From positions 1 to 5,567 of the forward strand of contig JAGBSQ010000047.1 of assembly GCA_017631775.1 (NCBI GenBank): 5,567 bases of DNA. Direction: 5' to 3'. Every line of letters starts with the position of its first letter. Position 1 is the stretch's first letter. Source of the DNA: Clostridia bacterium (GTDB taxonomy: Bacteria > Bacillota_A > Clostridia > Oscillospirales > CAG-272). Positions 1 to 5,567 of the stretch are shown piece after piece. Made by a program: the position numbers and the translations under genes. Below the pieces are notes generated by a model that made no database searches, was not told the origin of the DNA, and was given only the letters and a program-made list of their open reading frames with translations.

Positions 1-411
1 CTCGCGAATAGCCGTGCCCGCAGTGATAACATCCTCGATGATAACAACCTCTTCTCCTGCAGTGGGAACATAGCCTACAAATACACCGCCCTCACCGTGG
101 TCTTTTACTTCCTTACGATTGAAGAAGAAAGGAACGTTGAGGCCGTTTTTGGAAAGTGCTACTGCCGCAGAAACGGAGAGCGAGATGCCCTTGTAAGCAG
201 GGCCGTAAAGAACGGCTTGCTTGTTGCCGAGCTTTTCGAAGTATGCCTTTGCATAAAACTCGCCAAGAGTTGCAATGTCGTTGCCGGTCTTGATCATACC
301 CGCATTGATGAAATACGGAATTTTGCGGCCGCTCTTTGCGGTAAAGTCACCAAACTTGAGCACGCCTGCATTCTCTAAAAATTGTATAAATTCTCTTTTG
401 TAGTTTTCCAT
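1..411 (-). CDS. pyrE: Orotate phosphoribosyltransferase, 3'-truncated by the window edge
   Basis: PyrE joins orotate and PRPP to give orotidine 5'-phosphate (OMP) and pyrophosphate, the fifth step of UMP synthesis, in the cytoplasm. The first 137 residues are visible and the frame is open to position 1; bacterial PyrE is usually about 210-230 residues, so roughly a third is missing. The protein begins MENYKREFIQFLENAGVL, followed by the orotate-side segment FTAKSGRKIPYFIN (residues 23-36). The mobile catalytic loop FNRKEVKDHGEGG (98-109 region) keeps R99, K100, K103 and H105, the same numbers as in E. coli PyrE. The PRPP-binding signature is VVIIEDVITAGTAI (122-135). The ATG at 409-411 is chosen because GAAAGGG lies 9 nt upstream and the N-terminus matches the family. 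It follows pyrF by 16 nt. The loop is of the E. coli/clostridial type, not the Bacillus type. Identification is secure. Confidence 0.97.
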   Translation of the reverse strand, partial: MENYKREFIQFLENAGVLKFGDFTAKSGRKIPYFINAGMIKTGNDIATLGEFYAKAYFEKLGNKQAVLYGPAYKGISLSVSAAVALSKNGLNVPFFFNRKEVKDHGEGGVFVGYVPTAGEEVVIIEDVITAGTAIRE

Positions 412-420
412 AGTTCTCTT

Positions 421-427
421 CCCTTTC
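421..427 (-). promoter_or_regulatory. Ribosome binding site of pyrE
   Basis: On the minus strand GAAAGGG ends 9 nt before the pyrE ATG and lies wholly in the 16-nt gap after the pyrF stop codon. It is a weaker Shine-Dalgarno match than those of pyrF, pyrK and pyrD, but its spacing is normal. Confidence 0.7.
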
Positions 428-1126
428 TTAGTCTACGAATTCTGCAACGCAACGCTCGTATGCAGCTACGGGATCTGCGGCAGCGGTGATGGGTCTGCCA
501 ACTACAATGTAGTCGGAGCCAATTCTCTTTGCCTCTGCAGGGGTCATAACACGCTTTTGGTCGCCAATGTCACCGTCGGCAAAACGAACGCCGGGGGTAA
601 CGGTTACAAAGCCTTCACCGCAACGCTCGTGAACCTTGCCTGCCTCAAGAGGAGAACAAACAACGCCGTCAAGACCTGCATTCTTTGCAACGCTTGCATA
701 GTGCATAACAACGTCGGCAATGGGTTCCTTAATCAAGAGGTCATTCTCCATGCTCTCTTGGTCGGTAGAGGTGAGTTGGGTAACTGCGATAAGCATAGGA
801 CGGGTGCCGTCGGGGCGAGTAAGGCCCTCGATTGCGGCCTCCATCATACGACCCGTACCTGCGGCGTGCAGGTTGGTCATATCAACGTCAAGGCGAGAAA
901 GAACTGCCATCGCCTTTTTAACGGTATTCGGAATATCGTGCAGTTTGAGGTCAAGGAAGATCTTGTGGCCTCTTGCTTTGATCTCGCGAACGATGGAAGG
1001 ACCTTCGGCATAGTAAAGCTCCATGCCAATTTTTACAAAGGGCTTTCTGCCCGTGAATTGATCGAGGAATGCAAATGTTTTTGCGGCGCTGTCAAAATCG
1101 CACGCGATGATAACGTCTTTTCCCAT
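428..1126 (-). CDS. pyrF: Orotidine 5'-phosphate decarboxylase, group I
   Basis: PyrF removes CO2 from OMP to give UMP, the last step of the pathway; it is a soluble TIM-barrel enzyme that normally works as a homodimer with active sites at the subunit interface. The 232-residue product has the usual length of the short (group I) family. D10 (IACDFD) and K32 (FVKIGMEL) match the conserved substrate-site Asp and Lys. The catalytic DxKxxD motif is [13 protein letters not shown], with D59, K61 and D64. The phosphate-gripping elements are VTPGVR (176-181), GDQKRV (188-193) and [10 protein letters not shown] (210-219). The ATG at 1124-1126 has AGGAG 7 nt upstream; the stop is TAA. It lies 23 nt after pyrD and 16 nt before pyrE, so it is clearly co-transcribed. 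Many Clostridium species use the longer group II enzyme of about 280-300 residues, so this Bacillus-like form is a mild lineage hint. Confidence 0.98.
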   Translation of the reverse strand: MGKDVIIACDFDSAAKTFAFLDQFTGRKPFVKIGMELYYAEGPSIVREIKARGHKIFLDLKLHDIPNTVKKAMAVLSRLDVDMTNLHAAGTGRMMEAAIEGLTRPDGTRPMLIAVTQLTSTDQESMENDLLIKEPIADVVMHYASVAKNAGLDGVVCSPLEAGKVHERCGEGFVTVTPGVRFADGDIGDQKRVMTPAEAKRIGSDYIVVGRPITAAADPVAAYERCVAEFVD

Positions 1127-1133
1127 AATCTAT

Positions 1134-1138
1134 CTCCT
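1134..1138 (-). promoter_or_regulatory. Ribosome binding site of pyrF
   Basis: AGGAG on the minus strand, 7 nt before the pyrF ATG, inside the 23-nt gap after pyrD. It fixes the pyrF start; no terminator-like hairpin fits in the gap. Confidence 0.85.
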
Positions 1139-1149
1139 ATTCTCTTTCG

Positions 1150-2058
1150 TTATGCAATACCGATGATGTCGGTCAATTTTTCAATCTTGTATTTTTTCAT
1201 CACGCGAGGAAGATCTTCTACGATATCGCGCGATGCAAAGGGGTTGACAAGGTTTGCCGCGCCCACCTCAACTGCGGTAGCGCCTGCCATCATCATTTCG
1301 ATGACGTCCTCGGCAGTTGTAACACCGCCCATACCCACAACGGGAATTTTAACGGCGTGTGCAACCTGATACACCATTCTCACCGCTACGGGGAAAATGG
1401 CAGAACCCGAAAATCCGCCCATTTTGTTGGCAATAACGGGGGCCTTTTTGTTGAGGTCAATGCGCATGCCGAGCAGCGTGTTGATCAGGCTGATGCCGTC
1501 CGCTCCTGCCTCTTCGCAAGCTTTTGCGATGGCAACAATGTCGGTAACGTTGGGAGAGAGCTTGATGATGACCGGCTTGGTGGTAACCGCCTTAACAGCG
1601 CGCACGACCTCTGCCGCCGCCTCGGGACTTGTGCCAAAGCTCATGCCTCCACCGTGAACGTTGGGGCAACTGATATTAACTTCAAGCCAACCGACCTGCT
1701 CCTCCTTATCGAGTTTTTCACACGTATATGCGTAATCCTCCACCGAAAAGCCGCTAACGTTTGCCATAACCGGCTTGTGGAAGCATTGCTTGAGTTTGGG
1801 GAGCTCTTCGCTGATAACCTTTTCAACACCGGGGTTTTGAAGCCCTACTGCGTTGATCATGCCTGCGGTGCACTCGGCAATACGAGGCGTGGGGTTGCCA
1901 AAGCGAGGATCCTTTGTGGTTCCCTTAAAAGAGAAGGAACCCAAGCAGTTGATGTCGTAGAGTTCTGCAAACTCATAGCCGTAGCCAAAGCATCCGCTGG
2001 CGGGAATGATGGGGTTATCCAACTCAATGCCGCACAAATTCACTTTCAATTCTGCCAC
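1150..2058 (-). CDS. pyrD: Dihydroorotate dehydrogenase, class 1B catalytic subunit
   Basis: PyrD oxidises dihydroorotate to orotate on FMN; in class 1B enzymes the electrons leave through PyrK to NAD+, and the complex is a cytosolic PyrD2-PyrK2 heterotetramer. Using the GTG start at 2056-2058 gives 302 residues, close to the family's usual 300-310. The reading frame stays open 13 codons further upstream, but AGGAGG sits 7 nt before this GTG and the homologous N-terminus (AELKVNLCGIELDNPIIPASG) begins here. Visible motifs are the FMN-side FKGTT (44-48), the substrate-binding segment MINAVGLQNPG (67-77), and NISCPNVHGGG (128-138), whose Cys131 is the class 1 catalytic base (class 2 has Ser). 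KLSPN (166-170) and GMGGV (242-246) complete the FMN site. The signature around 214-228 reads GGFSGSAIFPVAVRM, slightly off the common GGLSGPAIKPxALRM form. The start overlaps the end of pyrK by 13 nt. Stop is TAA. Confidence 0.97.
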   Translation of the reverse strand: MAELKVNLCGIELDNPIIPASGCFGYGYEFAELYDINCLGSFSFKGTTKDPRFGNPTPRIAECTAGMINAVGLQNPGVEKVISEELPKLKQCFHKPVMANVSGFSVEDYAYTCEKLDKEEQVGWLEVNISCPNVHGGGMSFGTSPEAAAEVVRAVKAVTTKPVIIKLSPNVTDIVAIAKACEEAGADGISLINTLLGMRIDLNKKAPVIANKMGGFSGSAIFPVAVRMVYQVAHAVKIPVVGMGGVTTAEDVIEMMMAGATAVEVGAANLVNPFASRDIVEDLPRVMKKYKIEKLTDIIGIA

Positions 2059-2783
2059 AGGATCTCCTCCTTTCTCATAACGGGGCCCTCTTTGCAAATG
2101 CGCTTATATCCCGTAAGGGTCTTGCAGGAGCAACCCATGCACGCGCCAAATCCGCAACCCATTCTTTCTTCAAAGCTGAGTTGACCCGAGGTATTGCTTG
2201 CACGCCAAACAGCCTTGAGCATCGGCTCGGGACCGCAGGTGTAAAAGTGCGTGTATTCAATGTTCTCCATTGCATTGGTTACAAAGCCTTGAATGCCACG
2301 CGTACCGTCAACGGTGGTAACGGTAACCTCGCATCCAAGCTCCTTGAACTCTTCTTCGTAGAAGATTTCGTCGGCGGTGTTAAAGCCAAGCACAACCGAT
2401 ACCTTTTTGCCCGCTTCGATAAGCTTTTTGGCAAGCATATAGAGGGGAGGCACGCCAACGCCACCGCCCAAAAGGAGCGGTGCGTCGCCTGCATCATCGA
2501 GGTCATAGCCGTTGCCAAGACCTGTGAGGATATCCAATTCTTGTCCGCGTTCCATTTGGCTCATTTGCTCGGTGCCCTTGCCCACAACCTTGTAAACCAA
2601 GGTGAGCATATCTTCCTCGCAATCGCAAACCGAAATGGGTCGGCGCAAGAACTTGCCCTCTAAAAGAATATTCACAAACTGACCCGGAGCGGTAATGGCA
2701 GAGGTGTCGCCCGCAAGGCGCATTTGCCATACGCTATCGGTCAGAGCTATATTTTCAACAATCGTAAATAAACCTTGCTTCAT
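2046..2783 (-). CDS. pyrK: Dihydroorotate dehydrogenase electron transfer subunit (FAD, 2Fe-2S)
   Basis: PyrK carries electrons from the FMN of PyrD through a [2Fe-2S] cluster and FAD to NAD+. It is a member of the ferredoxin reductase-like family. With the ATG at 2781-2783 it has 245 residues, within the normal size range. An in-frame TTG/ATG pair 8 codons upstream is rejected because it lies inside the end of carB, while AAGGAG stands 5 nt before the chosen ATG. Order of parts: N-terminal FAD-binding barrel with FLRRPIS (45-51); NAD-binding fold with LLLGGGVGVPPLY (103-115) and YTCGPEPMLK (181-190); C-terminal cluster domain with Cys210, Cys215, Cys218 and Cys230 (C-x4-C-x2-C-x11-C), followed by the conserved KEGPVM. 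Cys220 is an extra, non-canonical cysteine. The stop is TGA, and the last codons contain the ribosome binding site and start of pyrD, which suggests coupled translation of the two partner subunits. Confidence 0.97.
   Translation of the reverse strand: MKQGLFTIVENIALTDSVWQMRLAGDTSAITAPGQFVNILLEGKFLRRPISVCDCEEDMLTLVYKVVGKGTEQMSQMERGQELDILTGLGNGYDLDDAGDAPLLLGGGVGVPPLYMLAKKLIEAGKKVSVVLGFNTADEIFYEEEFKELGCEVTVTTVDGTRGIQGFVTNAMENIEYTHFYTCGPEPMLKAVWRASNTSGQLSFEERMGCGFGACMGCSCKTLTGYKRICKEGPVMRKEEILWQN
2066..2073 (-). promoter_or_regulatory. Ribosome binding site of pyrD, embedded in pyrK
   Basis: AAAGGAGG on the minus strand, 7 nt before the pyrD GTG. It is the strongest Shine-Dalgarno match in the window and lies inside the last codons of pyrK (encoding part of RKEEI). 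It decides the pyrD start in favour of the GTG over codons further upstream. A strong site may compensate for the less efficient GTG start codon. Confidence 0.9.
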
Positions 2784-2788
2784 AATGT

Positions 2789-2794
2789 CTCCTT
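2789..2794 (-). promoter_or_regulatory. Ribosome binding site of pyrK
   Basis: AAGGAG on the minus strand, 5 nt before the pyrK ATG, located in the 13-nt gap between the carB TAA and pyrK. It supports the ATG at 2781-2783 over the in-frame alternatives within carB. Confidence 0.85.
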
Positions 2795-2796
2795 GA

Positions 2797-3180
2797 TTAT
2801 GCATCAATTGTAGAAATCGTCAGCGTGGTTTCTTCAAGCACGTCAAGCAAAACGCTGATGGTATCGAGCGCGGTAAAGAGGTTGACGTTGTTCTCTGTTG
2901 CGCAACGGCGAATTTCTTGACCGTCCTTCATTTGCTCTACGCTGTTGATGTCACGCGTGTTGATAACGTACTCGATATAGCCTTGGCGCATAGCCTCGGG
3001 AATTTCGTCGCTGCCGTCGCTGATCTTTTTGAGCGCGTGGGTGCGAATGCCGTTCTTTTTGAGGAATGCGGCAGTTCCCTCGGTTGCTTGAATGTTAAAG
3101 CCAAGGTTGTAGAAGCGGCGAATAAGAGGAAGCGCCTCCTCCTTGTCCTTGTCGGCAATGGTCGCAAAGACCGTTCCGTA
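2797..3180 (-). other. MGS-like allosteric domain at the CarB C-terminus
   Basis: This stretch encodes the effector-binding domain that ends CarB. It runs from VFATIADKDKEEAL through the phosphate-binding QATEGTA and LKKISDG to EYVINTRDIN and an amphipathic final helix. By hand alignment to E. coli, the Lys of DKE, both Thr of ATEGT, the second Lys of LKK and the Asn of INT match the residues known to contact UMP or IMP. The position of E. coli T1017 is Arg here. Boundaries are approximate. Confidence 0.85.
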
Positions 3181-5567
3181 GTTCTGGAGGTGTGTTCCTG
3201 CCGCCTGAAGCGCCTTGTAGAGCGCGCGGTTGAGCTTGTCATCGTAGCCGATTGCCTCGCCCGTGGATTTCATTTCGGGAGAGAGGTATGCATCAAGACC
3301 GCGGATTTTGTTAAAGGAGAATACCGGAACCTTAACGTACCAACGCTTCTTTTCGGCGGGGTAAATATCAAAGATGCCCTGCTCCTTGAGGCTCTTGCCG
3401 AGAATGACCTCGGTTGCAATATCTGCCAAGCTGTAGCCGGTAGACTTGGAAAGGAACGGAACGGTTCTCGAGGAACGCGGATTTACCTCAATGATGAATA
3501 CGTTGTCGTTTTGGTCAACAATAAACTGAATGTTGTAAAGACCAACAATGCCAATGCCAAGACCAAGCTTTTTTGCATATTGCAGAATGGTGCCCTTGAC
3601 CTTGTTGGAAATACTGAAGGTGGGATATACGCTGATGGAGTCGCCGGAGTGAATACCCGTGCGCTCTACAAGCTCCATAATACCGGGGACGAATACGTCA
3701 CGGCCGTCGCAAATAGCATCTACCTCAACCTCTTTACCTTGAATGTAGTGGTCAACGAGAACCGGCTTATCGGCATCGATATCGAATGCGGTCTTGAGGT
3801 ATTTGCGGAGCTGCTCTTCGTTTGCAACGATTTGCATAGCACGTCCGCCAAGAACAAAGCTGGGACGAACGAGCACGGGGTAACCGATGCGCTCTGCGGT
3901 TGCAACGCCGTCTTCAATGGTGCTAACGCCCTTGCCCTGCGGTTGAGGAATGTTCAATTCCTCCAAAATGCGCTCAAAGCTCTCGCGGTTTTCGGCTCTG
4001 TCGATTGCCTCGCAATCGGTACCGATAATCTTAACGCCGCGATCCATCAAGGGTTGTGCCAGGTTGATAGCGGTTTGACCGCCAAGAGATGCGATAACGC
4101 CTTCGGGTTGTTCAAAGTCAATAATCGCCATTACGTCCTCGGGAGTGAGAGGCTCAAAATAGAGCTTATCTGCCGTGGTGTAGTCGGTAGAAACCGTTTC
4201 GGGGTTGTTGTTGATGATGATTGCCTCATAACCCTCGCGCTTAATGGTTTGCACGGAGTGTACGGTGGAGTAGTCGAATTCTACACCCTGACCGATACGA
4301 ATGGGGCCCGCACCGAGAACAACAATCTTCTTCTTTTCGGTCAAACGAGAATCGTTCTCGCCCGAATAAGAGGAATAGAGATATGCAATATACTTGCCGG
4401 TGTGCATGGTATCAACCATACGGAACACGGGGGTGATGCCGTTTTCCTTACGTTGGCGATAGAGGGAAAGCTCATCCATCTTCCAAAGGCGTGCAATGAA
4501 CTTGTCGGAGAAGCCCATCTTCTTTGCCGCAAGAAGAATCTCGTTGTTGCCTACGTTCTCCAAAAGGGTCTTTTCCATATCAACGATGCGCTTGAAGCTT
4601 TCAAGGAACAGCTCGGTGATTTTGGTAACCTCGTGGAGCTTTTCGATGGAGACACCCATGCGCAAAAGCTGACAGATGGCATAAATGTTATCGTCGCGAT
4701 AGTCTTTGATGTACTCAAAGAGCTCTGCCTCGCTCATGTTGTCGAACTTTGCCAAATGGGAGTGGCAAACGCCGATCTCAAGTGAGCGAACAGACTTGAG
4801 GAAGCACTCCTCAAGGTTGGAGCCAATGCCCATAACCTCGCCCGTAGCCTTCATTTGGGTGCCGAGCAGGTTGGAAGCAGTGGTGAATTTATCAAACGGG
4901 AAGCGCGGGAACTTTGCTACAATGTAATCGAGGTTGGGCTCAATCGCTGCAGTTCCGCCCGCTACGGGAATTTCATCAAGCGTCATGCCAACGGCAATTT
5001 TTGCGGTAACGCGTGCAATGGGATAACCGCTCGCCTTGGATGCGAGTGCCGAAGAACGAGATACACGAGGATTTACCTCGATGAGATAATATTGGCTGGA
5101 GTTGGGGTCAAGTGCGAACTGAACGTTGCATCCGCCCTCGATTTTGAGCTCACGAATAATCTTGATTGCGCTATCGTTGAGCATCTTATGGTCTGCTTCG
5201 CTCAAAGAAAGAATGGGAGCTACAACTACGGAGTCACCCGTGTGTACGCCAACGGGGTCAACGTTTTCCATACCGCAAATGGTGATGGCGTTGTCAGCGG
5301 AATCGCGCATAACCTCAAATTCAATCTCTTTGTAGCCCTTAACGCTCTTTTCGATCAGAACTTGGTGAACGGGAGAGAGCTTGAAAGCGTTTGTGCCGAT
5401 TTCAATCAACTCTGCCTCGTCATAAGCAAAGCCGCCGCCGGTGCCGCCAAGCGTAAATGCAGGGCGCAAAACAACGGGGTAACCAATTCTCCCTGCTGCA
5501 GCGGCCGCTTCTTCAATATCGTATGTTATTTCAGAGGGAATAACCGGCTCGCCGATTTTTTGGCAAA
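2797..5567 (-). CDS. carB: Carbamoyl-phosphate synthase large subunit, 5'-truncated by the window edge
   Basis: CarB (pyrAB) uses ammonia delivered by CarA, bicarbonate and two ATP to make carbamoyl phosphate for pyrimidines and arginine. The frame is open to the right edge and 922 residues are visible; by alignment to E. coli CarB about 135 N-terminal residues are missing, for a full length near 1,057, normal for the family. Numbering from the Cys at 5563-5565: first ATP-grasp domain with VLRPAFTLGGTGGG (32-45) and metal-binding EVNPRVSRSSALASK (163-177); helical oligomerisation domain from about 270 to 400; second half opening with VVLGAGPIRIGQGVEFDYS (415-433); second ATP-grasp with VLVRPSFVLGGRAMQIV (564-580) and EVNPRSSRTVPFLSK (693-707); C-terminal MGS-like allosteric domain from about 796. 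In that domain the counterparts of E. coli K954, T974, T977, K993 and N1015 are present, so UMP control is likely. The stop TAA lies 13 nt before pyrK. Confidence 0.98.
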   Translation of the reverse strand, partial: CQKIGEPVIPSEITYDIEEAAAAAGRIGYPVVLRPAFTLGGTGGGFAYDEAELIEIGTNAFKLSPVHQVLIEKSVKGYKEIEFEVMRDSADNAITICGMENVDPVGVHTGDSVVVAPILSLSEADHKMLNDSAIKIIRELKIEGGCNVQFALDPNSSQYYLIEVNPRVSRSSALASKASGYPIARVTAKIAVGMTLDEIPVAGGTAAIEPNLDYIVAKFPRFPFDKFTTASNLLGTQMKATGEVMGIGSNLEECFLKSVRSLEIGVCHSHLAKFDNMSEAELFEYIKDYRDDNIYAICQLLRMGVSIEKLHEVTKITELFLESFKRIVDMEKTLLENVGNNEILLAAKKMGFSDKFIARLWKMDELSLYRQRKENGITPVFRMVDTMHTGKYIAYLYSSYSGENDSRLTEKKKIVVLGAGPIRIGQGVEFDYSTVHSVQTIKREGYEAIIINNNPETVSTDYTTADKLYFEPLTPEDVMAIIDFEQPEGVIASLGGQTAINLAQPLMDRGVKIIGTDCEAIDRAENRESFERILEELNIPQPQGKGVSTIEDGVATAERIGYPVLVRPSFVLGGRAMQIVANEEQLRKYLKTAFDIDADKPVLVDHYIQGKEVEVDAICDGRDVFVPGIMELVERTGIHSGDSISVYPTFSISNKVKGTILQYAKKLGLGIGIVGLYNIQFIVDQNDNVFIIEVNPRSSRTVPFLSKSTGYSLADIATEVILGKSLKEQGIFDIYPAEKKRWYVKVPVFSFNKIRGLDAYLSPEMKSTGEAIGYDDKLNRALYKALQAAGTHLQNYGTVFATIADKDKEEALPLIRRFYNLGFNIQATEGTAAFLKKNGIRTHALKKISDGSDEIPEAMRQGYIEYVINTRDINSVEQMKDGQEIRRCATENNVNLFTALDTISVLLDVLEETTLTISTIDA

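Larger units (their letters stand above)
1..5567 (-). other. Bacillus-type pyr operon segment carB-pyrK-pyrD-pyrF-pyrE
   Basis: Five genes run in one direction with gaps of 13, -13, 23 and 16 nt and no room for internal promoters or terminators of ordinary size, so one polycistronic transcript is inferred. The order equals the distal half of the Bacillus subtilis pyr operon. The promoter, any PyrR-binding attenuator, and pyrB, pyrC and carA would be upstream of the right edge; the operon end is beyond the left edge. The transcript boundaries are therefore not visible. Confidence 0.93.

Noticed and set aside
325..332. GCGGCCGC (NotI) sites at 325-332 and 5501-5508 as possible cloning junctions
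   Set aside because: Both lie within intact, conserved coding sequence of pyrE and carB and are explained by Gly-Arg and Ala codons.
557..1369. Plus-strand frame of 270 codons opposite pyrF and the end of pyrD
   Set aside because: It is the register-matched complement of pyrF, runs across the pyrF-pyrD junction and has no recognisable protein features.
2059..2097. Thirteen-codon N-terminal extension of PyrD (start at 2097)
   Set aside because: The extension lies in pyrK coding sequence and encodes part of the pyrD Shine-Dalgarno region; the GTG at 2056-2058 has ideal spacing and a family-like N-terminus.
1357..2184. Plus-strand frame of 275 codons opposite pyrD
   Set aside because: It is the complement of pyrD in the same register; no ribosome binding site or domain supports it.
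2784..2807. Eight-codon N-terminal extension of PyrK (start at 2807)
   Set aside because: It would start inside carB without a ribosome binding site, while AAGGAG directly precedes the ATG at 2781-2783.
2917..4785. A 622-codon open frame on the plus strand opposite carB
   Set aside because: It is in exact codon register with carB, which is unmistakable by motif. Its openness follows from the absence of TTA, CTA and TCA in carB, and its translation shows no recognisable domain.
5467..5469. TTG as the start of carB, giving an 890-residue protein
   Set aside because: The frame continues upstream to the window edge with family-like sequence (IGEPVIPSE, then IGYPVVLRP), so the TTG is an internal leucine and the gene is cut by the edge.
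2797..5567. Internal repeat within carB (two similar halves)
   Set aside because: The likeness of the two ATP-grasp halves, such as the paired EVNPR and RP(A/S)F motifs, is the known ancient duplication of this family and not a recent repeat.

Overview
The window is a single block of de novo pyrimidine (UMP) biosynthesis genes, all on the minus strand, so transcription runs from high to low coordinates. In order of transcription the genes are carB (5' end cut off by the right edge, about 135 codons missing), pyrK, pyrD, pyrF and pyrE (3' end cut off by the left edge). The genes are packed tightly: carB-pyrK are 13 nt apart, pyrK and pyrD overlap by 13 nt, pyrD-pyrF are 23 nt apart and pyrF-pyrE are 16 nt apart. 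Each gene whose start is visible has its own purine-rich Shine-Dalgarno sequence. There is no intergenic space large enough for a promoter, terminator or extra gene, and I see no RNA gene, mobile element, CRISPR array or attachment site.

The order carB-pyrK-pyrD-pyrF-pyrE is that of the classical Bacillus-type pyr operon. PyrK with a cysteine-dependent class 1B PyrD, strong AGGAGG-type ribosome binding sites and moderate base composition (roughly half G+C by eye) point to a Firmicute, most likely an anaerobic member of the Clostridia. Genus cannot be read from the window. PyrF is the short group I type found in Bacillus. PyrE carries the FNRKEVKDHGEGG loop typical of the E. coli type, which Clostridia also use.

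The products cover most of the pathway. CarB, with CarA (not in the window), makes carbamoyl phosphate. PyrD and PyrK form an NAD-linked dihydroorotate dehydrogenase. PyrE adds phosphoribose to orotate, and PyrF decarboxylates OMP to UMP. UMP probably feeds back on the C-terminal allosteric domain of CarB, most of whose ligand-contacting residues are kept. The aspartate carbamoyltransferase and dihydroorotase genes, carA and any pyrR-type attenuator would be expected beyond the right edge.

I looked for an undescribed system and found none: this is core metabolism. The remaining points of interest are details: the translational overlap of pyrK and pyrD, the strong avoidance of TTA/CTA/TCA codons that creates long false antisense reading frames (one of 622 codons), an unusual linker segment in CarB, and some residue changes in CarB, PyrD and PyrK.
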